A stretch of 64,000 bases of DNA from DASRHY01 sp035650275 (GTDB lineage Bacteria; Actinomycetota; Actinomycetes; Propionibacteriales; Kribbellaceae). Under the pieces are notes generated by a model. That model was given only the letters and a program-made list of their open reading frames with translations, had not been told where the DNA came from and searched no databases. The stretch spans positions 15,091 to 79,090 of the forward strand of contig DASRHY010000019.1 in assembly GCA_035650275.1 (NCBI GenBank). The letters run 5' to 3'. How positions within the stretch are numbered: the first letter of the stretch is position 1; every line of letters starts with the position of its first letter. Positions 52,325 to 61,719 of the stretch are shown here, piece after piece. The translations under genes were made by a program, and so were the position numbers.

Positions 52325-53557
52325 ATGCCGACGCGCGATCGTCGATCCATGACTGGACGGATGTATCGGTTACGGGCTCTGTGCGGGCTCGCTGCGCTTG
52401 TCATGACGCCGCTGGTGGTTTCGGCACCGGCGAGCGCCGTCACGACCGGTGACTGGACCCAGTTCCGCAACGGGGCCGATCACCAGGGGGTCAACACCGC
52501 CGAGACCGTGCTCTCGCCGTCGAACGTCGGCAGGCTGCGACAACAGTGGGTGACGAACATCGCGGGCAGCGTCTGGTCGTCGCCGGCGATCGCCGACGGC
52601 CGGGTGTACGCCGGCGGCCTGGACGGCCGGCTGCACGCGCTCGACGCGGCCACCGGCCAGGAGATGTGGGCGAAGCCGGACGACGCGCTGGCCGGCGACT
52701 GGACGTTCACCTCGCCGGCCGTCGGCGACGGGCTGGTCTACCTGGGTATCAACCGGCCCGCGGGCGAGATCTGGGCGTTCGACGCCGTCACCGGCGCGAC
52801 CCGCTGGCGCGCTGGCACCTCGATCAGCAACATCAACGGGTCGCCTGTGGTCGCCGGCGGTGTGGTGTACGCCGCCACCACCGAGGACCAGGTGCTTGCC
52901 CTGGACGCCGCCACGGGCGCGCGGATCTGGGAAGCCAAGCCCAACGGCGGCCGTGGATCCGGCTTCTACTCGTCACCGACCGTCGCCGGCGGCAAGGTGT
53001 TCGCCGCGTCGCTCAACCACCAGGTCTACGCCCTGGATGCGGCGACCGGCGCCGTCTTGTGGTCGTTCCAGACCGGCGGCCACAACTCCTCGACACCGGC
53101 CGTCGTCGACGGCACCGTGTACTTCGGCTCGCGGGACGGCTTCGTGTATGCCGTGGACGCCGAGACCGGCGCGCAGCGGTGGAGGGTGCAGTACGGCACG
53201 AACATCCTCGCGTCGTTCCAGTCCTCGCCCGCGGTCGCCAACGGCACGGTCTACATCGGCACGAACAACGACCGCCGGGTGCTCGCCCTGGACGCGGCGA
53301 CCGGCGCCGTGCGATGGAGCTTCCGTACCGCCGGCGTCGTCATGTCGTCGCCTGCGGTGGCGAACGGGGTCGTGTACGTCGGGTCGGACGACCGCAGCGT
53401 CTACGCGTTGCGCGCCACCAACGGGCAGCGGCTGATGTCGGCTCGGGTGTCCGGTGCGGTCGACTCCGGTCCGGTCGTGGCCCAGGGCAAGGTCTACGCC
53501 GGAACCTACGGCGACACCGGCGGCGGCAACGTCTACTCGTTCGCGCTGCGACGTTGA
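52325..53557 (+). CDS. Secreted PQQ-binding-like beta-propeller protein
   Basis: About 410 residues. A signal peptide (LCGLAALVMTPLVVSAPASA) leads a seven- to eight-bladed propeller made of repeated units of the type SSPAVANGTVYIGTNNDRRV then LALDAATGAVRWSF. This is the PQQ/BamB-like fold; no catalytic residues for PQQ chemistry can be claimed. It probably acts as an extracellular binding or scaffold protein. Start uncertain: ATG at 52325, 52349 or 52361. The 3' end overlaps the convergent BTAD gene by 25 bases. Confidence 0.8.
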   Translation: MPTRDRRSMTGRMYRLRALCGLAALVMTPLVVSAPASAVTTGDWTQFRNGADHQGVNTAETVLSPSNVGRLRQQWVTNIAGSVWSSPAIADGRVYAGGLDGRLHALDAATGQEMWAKPDDALAGDWTFTSPAVGDGLVYLGINRPAGEIWAFDAVTGATRWRAGTSISNINGSPVVAGGVVYAATTEDQVLALDAATGARIWEAKPNGGRGSGFYSSPTVAGGKVFAASLNHQVYALDAATGAVLWSFQTGGHNSSTPAVVDGTVYFGSRDGFVYAVDAETGAQRWRVQYGTNILASFQSSPAVANGTVYIGTNNDRRVLALDAATGAVRWSFRTAGVVMSSPAVANGVVYVGSDDRSVYALRATNGQRLMSARVSGAVDSGPVVAQGKVYAGTYGDTGGGNVYSFALRR

Positions 53558-56364
53558 CCGTTGCCGGGCGGTGCGACCCGCTGGAGCGTCTCGTTCAGCA
53601 GCCTGAGGCACTCCGCCGTACCGCGCCGGTCGTCCGTGCGTTCGCAGATCGCCAGCGCGGCTCGCAGGCTCTCGAGCGCCTGGCCGCGCTGTCCCAGGCG
53701 GCGGTGGACATGGCCGAGGTGGGTCAGGCAGTGCGCCTGACCCGCCTCGTCGGCCAACTCGCGGAAGACCGCGAGCCCGGCGGTGTGCGCTGCCTCAGCC
53801 TCTGTCAGCGAGCCCGCGGCTTCGTGCACCTCACCGAGGTTCGTCAACGCGGCGGCCTGGCCGCGCCGGTTGCCCAGCTCGCCGAGGATCCCGCCGGACT
53901 CGGCCAGGCAGCGCAGCGCGTCGTCGTACCGGCCGAGTCGTCCGTACACCGGCCCGAGGTTGTTGAGGTAGACGCCCTGGCTGTGCGGGTCGCCGAACCG
54001 GCGGGCGATCGACAGTGCCTGCGACAGACAGGCGGCGGCCGCGTCGTACCGGCTGATGCTGTCGTACACCGTGCCCAGACCGTTCAGGCATGAGGCCCGC
54101 CCGATGTCGTCGCCGGCCTCGCCGAACAGAGTCAGGCCGGCCCGTAGCTGGATCATGGCTTGGCCGTACTCGCCCTGCAGCTCGTACGCCGCCCCCAGAT
54201 CGCGGTGCGCGAAGGCCTCGGCGTACGTGTCCCGGGTACGGCGCGCCACGGCGAGCGCGGTCCGGTTCAGCCGGATCCAGTCGGCGCGGTGCCCGCGGAT
54301 GTGGAAGAACGCGAACAGCGCCCGCGCCAGCTGCCCGGGGATCTCGTCCGGTACGCCGTCGGTCGCGGCCGCCTGCTCGGCGCTCGCGAGCAGGTTCGCC
54401 CGTTCGCTCTCGAGCCAGTCCAGCGCCGTCCGGACGGAGCCGAGCGGCGTCCCACCTTCGGCCCAGTCGCCGGCGGTGTCGAGCCGCGGGTCGCCCGGAC
54501 GCAACACCGCGCACGCCTGCCAGGCGGTGGCGACCTGCCAGCGCATCGCCCGCGTCAGCGCCGTGCCGAGCACGTCCGGCGACCACGATGCGGCGGCGAG
54601 CTCCTGGGCCAGCAGTCGCAGCAGGTCGTGCAGCCGGTACCGGCCCGGCGCCCGGCTCTCGAGTAGCTGCGCGTCCACCAGCAGTTCCAGCACCGGCATC
54701 GGGTCCGAGACTCCGAGCAACCGTTCGGCGAACGCCGGGCTGAGATCCGCCGCGTCGGGCAGGCCGAGCAGGCCGAACGCCGCCGCGGCCGTGCGTTCGG
54801 CCTCCGAACCGGCGGCCAGCAGACGGTGCCCGACCAGCAACGACGCCCGGACATCGAGGTCGCCGGCGTGCAGCTCGTCGAGGCGGCGATGGGTGTCGGC
54901 CAGCCGGCCGGTCAGCGTCCGAACCGGCCAGGCCGGGCGCGCCGCCAGCCGGGCACCGGCGATCCGCAACGCAAGCGGCAGTCCCCCGCACAGGGTTACC
55001 AGGTGCCGCGCCGCGGGTGGATCCGCGGCGATCCGCTCCGGCCCGGCCAGCACCTTCAGCAGCGTCAGTGACTCGCCCGGTGCCAGGGGGCCGAGATGCA
55101 CATGAGATACGCCGTCGAGTGTTGCCAGCACCCGCCGGCTGGTCACCAGGACCGCGCAGCCCGGCCCCGCCGGTAGCAACGGCCGCACCTGGGTCGCGTC
55201 GGTCGCGTTGTCGAGGACGACGAGCAGCCGCCGGGTCGCTGTCTCGGCCCGGAACCGGCCTGCGGCCTCGGCCACGTCGTGCCGCCCGGTGTCAGGTACG
55301 CCGAGCGCGCGCAGGAAACCGCCCAGGACGCCGAGCGGTGTGCCGCCCGACAGGTCGGCGTACAGCTGTCCGTCCGGGAAGCTGCCCGCGACACGGTGCG
55401 CGGCGTGCACCGCGAGCGCGGACTTGCCGATGCCCGCCGCGCCGTCGATCGCACCGATCGGCGGTGGCACGCGATCGTCCAGGTCAGACCGCAGCCGGGC
55501 CGCGAGCTCAGCCAGCTCGGCGGAACGGCCGGTGAAGGCGGCCACGTCGGCCGGGAGCTGGCGCGCTACCACGGTCCGCATTCCGGGCGACCGCTGACCC
55601 GGCAGATCGAGCGCCGGGTCCGCTGCCAGCATCCGCTCGTGCAGTTCGCGGACCGCGCGAGCCGGCTCGGTGCCGAGCTCGCGTACTAGCCGGTCACGCA
55701 GCCGCCGGTACGCCGCCAGCGCCTCGGCCTGCCGGCCGGCACGGTACAGCGCGAGCATCCAGTGCTGCCACAACCGTTCGCGCAGCGGGTTCTCCTCGAC
55801 CAGCGCGCGCAGCTCGACACCGAGCTCGGCGTGCTGGCCGAGCGCGAGCCGGCCCTCGACCAATGCCTCGGTGGCGGCCAGCCGGCGTTCCTCCGCGACG
55901 ACGAGCCTGCCGTCGAGGTCGGCGTCGATGGCGACGTCCTCGAGCGGCCGGCCGCGCCACAGCGAGAGCCCTCGGCGCAGCTGCTCGGTGGCGGCCAGCG
56001 GATCGCCGTCACGCAGCGCCTGCTCGCCGCACGTCACGAGCTCCTCGAACACGAACAGGTCGAGATCGGCGGCGGTCACGTCCATCCGGTAGCCGGCCGC
56101 GTCGGTGACCAACCGCGGTGGCGGGGCTCCGCCGTCGAGCTGTAGCTCGCGGCGCAATGTCGACACGTAGGTGCGCAACGCACCGACCGCGGTCGGCGGC
56201 GGCCGGTCGGGCCAGACGACATCGACCAGCCGGCCCGCACTCAGCGGGCGGTTGGCGCTCAGCAGCAGTACGGCGAGGACGGCACGCAACTTCGGCGAGC
56301 CGAGCCGTACCGGCTCGCCGAAGCGGTCGCGAACCTCCAGCGGTCCGAGCACCCTGAACCGCAC
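53533..56364 (-). CDS. BTAD/NB-ARC/TPR (AfsR/SARP-type) transcriptional regulator
   Basis: About 943 residues. OmpR-type DNA-binding domain (1-90: FRVLGPLEVRDRFGEPVRLG, TYVSTLRREL), BTAD domain (about 95-240: RRLAATEALVEGRLALGQHA), NB-ARC (Walker A DGAAGIGKSALAV, then RRLLVVLDNATDATQ), and a C-terminal set of TPRs (YLNNLGPVYGRLGRYDDALR, ALTNLGEVHEAAGSLTEAEA). AfsR-like proteins activate secondary metabolite or development genes. GTG at 56364 is preceded by GGGAGGG at seven bases. No biosynthetic cluster is visible next to it. Confidence 0.9.
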   Translation of the reverse strand: MRFRVLGPLEVRDRFGEPVRLGSPKLRAVLAVLLLSANRPLSAGRLVDVVWPDRPPPTAVGALRTYVSTLRRELQLDGGAPPPRLVTDAAGYRMDVTAADLDLFVFEELVTCGEQALRDGDPLAATEQLRRGLSLWRGRPLEDVAIDADLDGRLVVAEERRLAATEALVEGRLALGQHAELGVELRALVEENPLRERLWQHWMLALYRAGRQAEALAAYRRLRDRLVRELGTEPARAVRELHERMLAADPALDLPGQRSPGMRTVVARQLPADVAAFTGRSAELAELAARLRSDLDDRVPPPIGAIDGAAGIGKSALAVHAAHRVAGSFPDGQLYADLSGGTPLGVLGGFLRALGVPDTGRHDVAEAAGRFRAETATRRLLVVLDNATDATQVRPLLPAGPGCAVLVTSRRVLATLDGVSHVHLGPLAPGESLTLLKVLAGPERIAADPPAARHLVTLCGGLPLALRIAGARLAARPAWPVRTLTGRLADTHRRLDELHAGDLDVRASLLVGHRLLAAGSEAERTAAAAFGLLGLPDAADLSPAFAERLLGVSDPMPVLELLVDAQLLESRAPGRYRLHDLLRLLAQELAAASWSPDVLGTALTRAMRWQVATAWQACAVLRPGDPRLDTAGDWAEGGTPLGSVRTALDWLESERANLLASAEQAAATDGVPDEIPGQLARALFAFFHIRGHRADWIRLNRTALAVARRTRDTYAEAFAHRDLGAAYELQGEYGQAMIQLRAGLTLFGEAGDDIGRASCLNGLGTVYDSISRYDAAAACLSQALSIARRFGDPHSQGVYLNNLGPVYGRLGRYDDALRCLAESGGILGELGNRRGQAAALTNLGEVHEAAGSLTEAEAAHTAGLAVFRELADEAGQAHCLTHLGHVHRRLGQRGQALESLRAALAICERTDDRRGTAECLRLLNETLQRVAPPGNGQRRSANE

Positions 56365-56467
56365 AGCGTGGCCCTCCCGTCGCGCAGCGTCCGTCAGCAA
56401 CACAAACGGGACACGCCGCCGCCGGGTTCACCGTCGCCGACTCAAGGAGCAGCGCTGGCGTACCCCG

Positions 56468-57301
56468 CTAGATGAACTGGTCCAGGAAGGCGCGCGCATA
56501 CGGGGTGTCGACCCGCTGGTAACCGCCGGTCGCGTTGCACGTGAGCGAGTTCACGAAGGAGGCGTCACCCACCACGAACTGGCCGAGGAACACCGGCCCG
56601 CCGGAATCGCCGAAGCAGGAGCCGCCGCCGGCCTTCGCATCGCGGTCGTTGATCTGGAAGGTGACCACCTCGTCCTGCACGTTCTTGAGGAATGACGTCG
56701 TGAAGCGCCGCTCCGGCACGACGATCGTCGCCTTCTTCTCGCCGATGGCAACGCCGTAGCCGACGAGGGTGAACGTCTCGTTCTTGAGCGCGCCCTGGTT
56801 GCCGTCGAGCGTGCCGACCGGCAGCAGCGGTGCCGGCCTGATGCCCGGCCACTTCGAAGCGGCCGGCGCATCCAGCACCACGACACCCTGGTCATGCTGC
56901 TTGGAGATCGACAGCTTGCCGTCCCAGCCGGGATCCGGGTGTGCTGTACCGGTGATGTAGTTCGCGGCACGAGCCGCGCGCTCCGCCGGCGTGATGCCAG
57001 GTGCGAGCGGGTCGAGTGCGAGGTCGGTGTTGAACGAGACGTAGACGTTGGTGGCCGGGCTTGCGCCGGTGTCCCCGGTGCAGTGGCCCGCGGTGAGCAC
57101 CACCGTGGGCGAGATCAATGTGCCGGAGCAGCGGAACCGGCCCGTCTCGGTGGTGAACCGGACGAGACCGACGTTTGTGTGCACCTCGTCGCGCTGCCCG
57201 CCGGTGATCGCCACGGCCGGCTGCGCGGTGATCACTACGCCGACGACAAGCAACAGACCGCCGAACACCCTGCCCAGGTGCCGGATCCGAGAACGCCCCA
57301 T
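56468..57301 (-). CDS. Secreted trypsin-like (S1) serine protease
   Basis: About 277 residues. Signal peptide MGRSRIRHLG then a hydrophobic core ending AQPAVA. The mature form starts ITGGQRDEV, like an activated trypsin. Triad: His73 (LTAGHCTG), Asp137 (HDQGVVVLD), Ser233 (GGSCFGDSGGPVFLG). The Cys pairs CSG...HC and CFGD...C support disulfides. GAGGAG lies eight bases before the ATG at 57301. Extracellular protein degradation or processing. Confidence 0.88.
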   Translation of the reverse strand: MGRSRIRHLGRVFGGLLLVVGVVITAQPAVAITGGQRDEVHTNVGLVRFTTETGRFRCSGTLISPTVVLTAGHCTGDTGASPATNVYVSFNTDLALDPLAPGITPAERAARAANYITGTAHPDPGWDGKLSISKQHDQGVVVLDAPAASKWPGIRPAPLLPVGTLDGNQGALKNETFTLVGYGVAIGEKKATIVVPERRFTTSFLKNVQDEVVTFQINDRDAKAGGGSCFGDSGGPVFLGQFVVGDASFVNSLTCNATGGYQRVDTPYARAFLDQFI

Positions 57302-57606
57302 CGCGCAAACTCCTCTCACCAATGAATCCCTCGCAGTATGCTCAGCGCCGGCGACGGCCGCAACGGCACAGCTCACCGGGATTGGTTCTGCGGCGGTGTC
57401 CGGGCTCGGACAGGCCCGAACTCGGTTGATGTACGGCGCGCGGCTGCGCCGGGCCGGCCGGCGGATCGCCGCACGCACACGGCTGAGGGCAGTCGTGGTG
57501 GTATGCGACGCCGCGCTACGTGATCGGCCGAAGTCATCCGCTGCGGGTGACGTCGGTGTCGCCTGGCCCAGGGAAGGGTTCGCCCAAGACCCGCGAGAGG
57601 AGTGAC
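57302..57606. other. Divergent intergenic region, protease / small membrane protein
   Basis: About 300 bases with no recognisable gene. The promoter of the leftward protease should be just right of 57301 and that of the rightward gene further along. No clear operator is seen. Confidence 0.5.
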
Positions 57607-57906
57607 ATGGCGTGCTTGTTTGCCTTGTTTGCTGGTGTGTTTCCGCGCCTGGCCCTGTTCATCGTCTGGGTGGCGCGACCCAGGCTGGTAGATGCCGCTT
57701 TCGATAGCTGGATCTGGCCGCTGTTGGGCATCATCTTCCTTCCCTTTGCGACTCTCATGTACGTGATTCTGTACACGGGCGGTGGCCTGTCCGGGTTTGA
57801 CTGGTTCTGGGTCGTCCTGGCCGGGCTTTTGGATGTCCTGCACTGGGGTGCCGGTTGGACGCAGCGGCGGCAGGCACCGGGCTATCCCGCCGGCGTCCAG
57901 CAGTGA
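57607..57906 (+). CDS. Small integral membrane protein, 99 residues
   Basis: About 99 residues with three membrane helices: LFALFAGVFPRLALFIVWVA, IWPLLGIIFLPFATLMYVIL and FDWFWVVLAGLLDVLHWGAG, then a short basic tail. This size and topology is common in actinomycetes; function unknown. GAGAGGAG lies four bases before the ATG at 57607. Confidence 0.75.
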   Translation: MACLFALFAGVFPRLALFIVWVARPRLVDAAFDSWIWPLLGIIFLPFATLMYVILYTGGGLSGFDWFWVVLAGLLDVLHWGAGWTQRRQAPGYPAGVQQ

Positions 57907-58247
57907 GGATTGAGTTCGGTTGGCGCTCGGCTGCCTGATGTGCGCGCGCGTTGCCCGAGCACTCCCGCGCCATAGCGCCCTCAACCGCCGGGCCGAGCTG
58001 GCTCGGCTCGCAACCTGTTCATGCTGGCCGACGCAAGCCCTCTCGGCGAGCGGAACCCGGGTCTTCGAGGGCGTTGGGCCGGCGCGCCTGGAGCTCGTGG
58101 CCGCAACCCCCTACCACTCGGGCGTCGTGTGCCTTCGCTACCAGCCCCGCCGACGCCGCGGCTGCCTGACAGACGCGGATCCGGGCCAGCCATCCGCCTG
58201 CAAAGTTGCTCATAGCAACGACTGTGCACGGTCGCTGGGCGATCGGC
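57907..58247. other. Intergenic region between convergent genes with dyad copy 3
   Basis: About 340 bases separating the 3' ends of two convergent genes. No gene or terminator-like perfect hairpin was found. It contains the third GTTGC/GCAAC dyad at 58205-58219, in a position where neither neighbour's promoter should lie. Confidence 0.45.
58205..58219. promoter_or_regulatory. GTTGC-N5-GCAAC dyad, copy 3
   Basis: GTTGCTCATAGCAAC, differing from copies 1 and 2 only in the spacer (TCATA versus CTATA), same orientation and followed by the same ACG. Its flanks are not conserved. It lies near the 3' ends of two convergent genes. Confidence 0.35.
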
Positions 58248-58820
58248 TCAGCGACGGACGCGGTACCGGATGTGGGTCGCCTCCGGTGTATCGATCACCC
58301 GGACGATCTCGAGCTCGATGAGCGACGGCAACTCGTCGAACAGCCTGCGGCCACGACCGAGCAGCACCGGGATCTGGTGGATCTGCAGCTCGTCCAGTAC
58401 TCCGGCCTCGAGCGCCCGTTGCGCCGTGTATCCGCCTACCACGTGCACGTTTCGGTCCCCGGCGGCGGCCTTCGCCTGTTCCATCGCGCTCGCGATCCCA
58501 TCGGTCACGTACGTCACCAGCGGATAGCCCCAGCGGGCGGCAGGACCGGGCGGCCGGTGGCTGGGCACGAAGATCGGGAGACCGTTGTGATCACCGCCCC
58601 AGTGATCCATGAGCTCGGCGGTCCGGCGTCCCGCGAGAACCGCCCCGCATGCCTTCATTTCCTCGATCAGCTCTCCGGCCGGCCCGGACACCTGGGCGAA
58701 CTCCCCGCCCGGAGCGAACCAGTTGTGCAACCGGTGGTCATCGTCGCCGCCGAGGAAATCGTTCTGGTCGGCGATGTACCCGTCGAGGGACATCGACATG
58801 AAGAGCACGCTCGTTGACAT
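58248..58820 (-). CDS. Dihydrofolate reductase family protein (RibD C-terminal type)
   Basis: A 190-residue cytosolic reductase of the RibD_C/DHFR superfamily. N-terminal MSTSVLFMSMSLDGYIADQN, middle GAVLAGRRTAELMDHWGG and the NADPH site VHVVGGYTAQRALEAGVLDE then QIHQIPVLLGRGRRLFDEL. These proteins are not true folate enzymes in most cases; function unknown. AAGGAG lies six bases before the ATG at 58820. A 39-base gap separates it from the upstream hydrolase gene on the same strand, so both may form one transcript. Confidence 0.87.
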   Translation of the reverse strand: MSTSVLFMSMSLDGYIADQNDFLGGDDDHRLHNWFAPGGEFAQVSGPAGELIEEMKACGAVLAGRRTAELMDHWGGDHNGLPIFVPSHRPPGPAARWGYPLVTYVTDGIASAMEQAKAAAGDRNVHVVGGYTAQRALEAGVLDELQIHQIPVLLGRGRRLFDELPSLIELEIVRVIDTPEATHIRYRVRR

Positions 58821-58859
58821 GACTCACTCCTTGTGTCTGGCGCGGCCCCGTTGGCCGCG

Positions 58860-59720
58860 TCAGTGCGGCTGTGCGTCCAGGAAGGTGGTCACGACGTCCA
58901 CGACCAGCGCGGTGCGGCTCAGCCCGAAGAAGTGCGTGGTGCCGGGGAACACCGCAAGCTGCGAGGCCGGGACACCCACGAGGTCGCCGTTGACGTCGCC
59001 GCCGCGTAGCTGCAGGAACCGGACGGCATGCTCCAGGGTGACGGCGTCGCAGTCGCCCATCGTGATCAACGTCGGCGCGGCAATCCCCTTGATGTCAGCG
59101 TTGGACCAGCCGGTGAAGCCCTTGTCGAAGGTCCCCAGCTTGTTCAGCAGGTCCTGTAGCATGTCCGGGTTCGGCGACTTGGCCAGATAGTCCTGCTCCA
59201 TCGGGGTGCCCGCGATCATGTCGACCGTCATCTCGCCGATCGCATCCGCGTTCTCGGTCCGGTCCCCGTCGGGGTGGAACGACGCGGACGACACGATGAG
59301 CTTGCGGAGCAGTTCCGGGTGCTTGATCGCCAGGTGCAGTGCCACGGCGCCGCCCACGCTGAAGCCGAACACGTCGACCCGTGGGACCCCCAGGTGCTGG
59401 AGCAGTCCGACGACGTCTGAGGCCAGGTCGGCGCTGGTCAGGGGGCGGTCGATGTCGCCGGTCCGTCCGTGTGCCTGGAAGTCCGCGGCGATGACCTGCC
59501 GAGTCTGTGCCAGCGCCGGCAGCACCTCGCCGAACTGCAGGTCGATGTTGAACAGCCCGCCGTGCAGGAGGAGCAGCGGCGTCCCACCCGAGCCGTGGAC
59601 CTCGTAGTACATCTGCAAGCCGTTCACCGGTGCGTATCCTGTCTCGGGCGGCGAGCTCGTGTACGGCGCTTCCCTCGACTGCTCGGTCACTCCCGTTGCC
59701 TCCTCGTGGCCGGGCTCCAT
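58860..59720 (-). CDS. Alpha/beta hydrolase
   Basis: About 286 residues, cytosolic. Oxyanion motif LLLLHGGLFN, nucleophile elbow FGFSVGGAVALHLA (GxSxGG), acid in MGDCDAVT and His near the end in FPGTTHFFG. The early YEVHGSGGTP is typical of epoxide-hydrolase-like and esterase-like members. ATG at 59720 follows GGGAG at seven bases; the frame before it is not coding-like. Probably co-transcribed with the DHFR-family gene behind it. Confidence 0.87.
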   Translation of the reverse strand: MEPGHEEATGVTEQSREAPYTSSPPETGYAPVNGLQMYYEVHGSGGTPLLLLHGGLFNIDLQFGEVLPALAQTRQVIAADFQAHGRTGDIDRPLTSADLASDVVGLLQHLGVPRVDVFGFSVGGAVALHLAIKHPELLRKLIVSSASFHPDGDRTENADAIGEMTVDMIAGTPMEQDYLAKSPNPDMLQDLLNKLGTFDKGFTGWSNADIKGIAAPTLITMGDCDAVTLEHAVRFLQLRGGDVNGDLVGVPASQLAVFPGTTHFFGLSRTALVVDVVTTFLDAQPH

Positions 59721-59874
59721 CCTGCTACTCCCTTCACCTTCCCACGCCTCGACTGGCTCAGCAGCAGGGCCGCACGGTCGCGTCGAGTGCTTCGACAGCA
59801 ACCGGCATCATGGCGAGGTATTGGAGGCGGCGCGCGGGACCTTGTGTACTCGGCAGGCTCTGCCTGCCGCCCGG

Positions 59875-61494
59875 CTATGAGCGGTTCGGCTCCGACCGAG
59901 CCTGGTCTTGAGCGTGATACTGAGCCAGCAGTCGCTCTTCTTCGTCCTTGCCCGGGAACAGGAACCGGACCACGGCCGCGCCGATCAGGATGGCGATCAC
60001 GCCGGCCGTGTACGCCCATTGGTCGCCCGACAGGAAGGACGATTTCGCCGCCGTGGTGATCTGGTCGGCGTACTGCGGGTACTGCTGGGCGACGGCTTCG
60101 GCGCTGTCGAACGACTTGGTGAGGGCCGATTGCGTGCTGTCGGAGATCTGGTCGGCGTCCGGGGCGCTGGCGATTTGAGAGGTCAGGGCCGAGGCGTAGC
60201 CGGCCGTGAGGAGTGCGCCGAAGATCGACTGCATGATGGCGCCGCCGAGGTCGCGCTGGAGATCGGCCGTTCCCGAGGCCATTCCGACCCGATGCACCGG
60301 CACCGCACCGGTCAGCGAGTGCGACGCCGGGGTGCCGGCGAACCCGACACCGGTGCCCACGAAGGCATAGGCGAGAGCGACCTGCCAGTAGGGAATCCCT
60401 TCCTTCCACAACAACAGCATCGTGAGGAAGCCGAGCATCACGAAGACGTACCCGGTGAGCAGGGTGAACCGCGCACCGCGGGATTCGACGAGCTTGGCCG
60501 ACCGGGGCGCGATGAGGACCATCATCACCGCCGCCGGGATGATCGACGTACCCGCTTCGAGGGTCGAGTAGCCGAGCACGTTCTGCAGGAACTGCTGGCC
60601 GATGAACATCGCGCCCATCAACGAACCGAACACGATGATCCCGGCCAGCGCGGCGACCCAGAAGATCCGGCGCGCGGCCACGTCGAGGTCGTACAGCGGA
60701 TTCGCAACGCGGCGCTGCCGGATCACGAAAGCCACTCCGGCGGCCACAGCGATGATGGCAATACCCGCCACCAGGGCCCCTGCGTTGGGAACGGCGGCGA
60801 AGTTGATCCCCAGCACGAGCGCTCCGACGAGCAGTACCGACAAGATCCCGCCCAGGTTGTCAACCGGATCGGTGGCCTCGTTGACGTGGGCGGGCACGAA
60901 GACCCACGCCATCAGCAACGCGACGACCGCCAGGGGCAGCGTCACCAGGAACACCGAGCCCCACCAGAAGTGCTCGAGTAGATACCCGGAGACCAGCGGT
61001 CCGAGCGAGGAGATCGCCCCGCCGAGCGCCGACCACAGCGCTATCGTTTTCGTCCGCCCCGGCCCCGACCACAATGCCGCGATCAGCGCAAGGGTCGTGG
61101 GGTAGGCCATGCCGGCCGAGACTCCTCCGAAGATCCGCGCGATGATCAGCACCACATCGTTGGGCGCGTAGGCAGCCAGCAGGCACGCCGGTATCGACAG
61201 CGTCACGCCCAGCAGCAGCAGCAGCTTCCGCCCGTAGCGGTCCCCGACAGCCCCGAGGTATAGCACCGACGCGGCCAGTCCCAGGGAGTAACCCACCGCG
61301 ATCAGGTTCAGCGACGTCTGGGAGGAGTCGAAGGCCTTGCCGATCGACGGCAGCGCCACGTTCGCGACGGCCAGGTTCAGGTTCGCCACGGCCGCCGCGA
61401 GGATCAGCGCGGTCAGCACCAGACCGGCCCGTTCCGGCGCCCGGCCGCCTGTATCGCCCGAAGCCGTCCCGCTCCGTTCGGGATGTGCTGCCAC
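59875..61494 (-). CDS. DHA2-type MFS multidrug efflux transporter
   Basis: About 539 residues with 14 predicted membrane helices, the EmrB/QacA size. Motif A: LGAVGDRYGRKLLLLLGVTL. Motif C-type region: ALGGAISSLGPLVSGYLLEH. N-terminal helix AVANLNLAVANVALPSIGKA is characteristic. Expected to export drugs or metabolites by proton antiport. GTG at 61494 chosen (MAAHPERSGT); the longer frame upstream to 62499 is antisense to the DUF1269 gene and not coding. Confidence 0.88.
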   Translation of the reverse strand: MAAHPERSGTASGDTGGRAPERAGLVLTALILAAAVANLNLAVANVALPSIGKAFDSSQTSLNLIAVGYSLGLAASVLYLGAVGDRYGRKLLLLLGVTLSIPACLLAAYAPNDVVLIIARIFGGVSAGMAYPTTLALIAALWSGPGRTKTIALWSALGGAISSLGPLVSGYLLEHFWWGSVFLVTLPLAVVALLMAWVFVPAHVNEATDPVDNLGGILSVLLVGALVLGINFAAVPNAGALVAGIAIIAVAAGVAFVIRQRRVANPLYDLDVAARRIFWVAALAGIIVFGSLMGAMFIGQQFLQNVLGYSTLEAGTSIIPAAVMMVLIAPRSAKLVESRGARFTLLTGYVFVMLGFLTMLLLWKEGIPYWQVALAYAFVGTGVGFAGTPASHSLTGAVPVHRVGMASGTADLQRDLGGAIMQSIFGALLTAGYASALTSQIASAPDADQISDSTQSALTKSFDSAEAVAQQYPQYADQITTAAKSSFLSGDQWAYTAGVIAILIGAAVVRFLFPGKDEEERLLAQYHAQDQARSEPNRS

Positions 61495-61719
61495 GCGGAT
61501 CAGCCCCCATATCGATCGACCATGCGCGGACGGGTCCAGCCGACCAGCCTCCCGGCAGGCCCGCATCACCCGCACCAGATGAGGTGTACGCCGTTCGCCG
61601 CCTTGCGTCCGGCAGATCGACGCACGACCTGTCTGCGTCACCCGGACGGGGTGAGGCGCTGGCCCTGCCGTGGCAGGACGCTGTCGTTGAGCACCCGAGC
61701 GGTCGATGGGAGTTGCGCG

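Noticed and set aside
59687..60409. Leftward 240-codon frame inside the efflux pump gene
   Set aside because: Overlaps the DHA2 MFS gene in another frame on the same strand and has no recognisable features.
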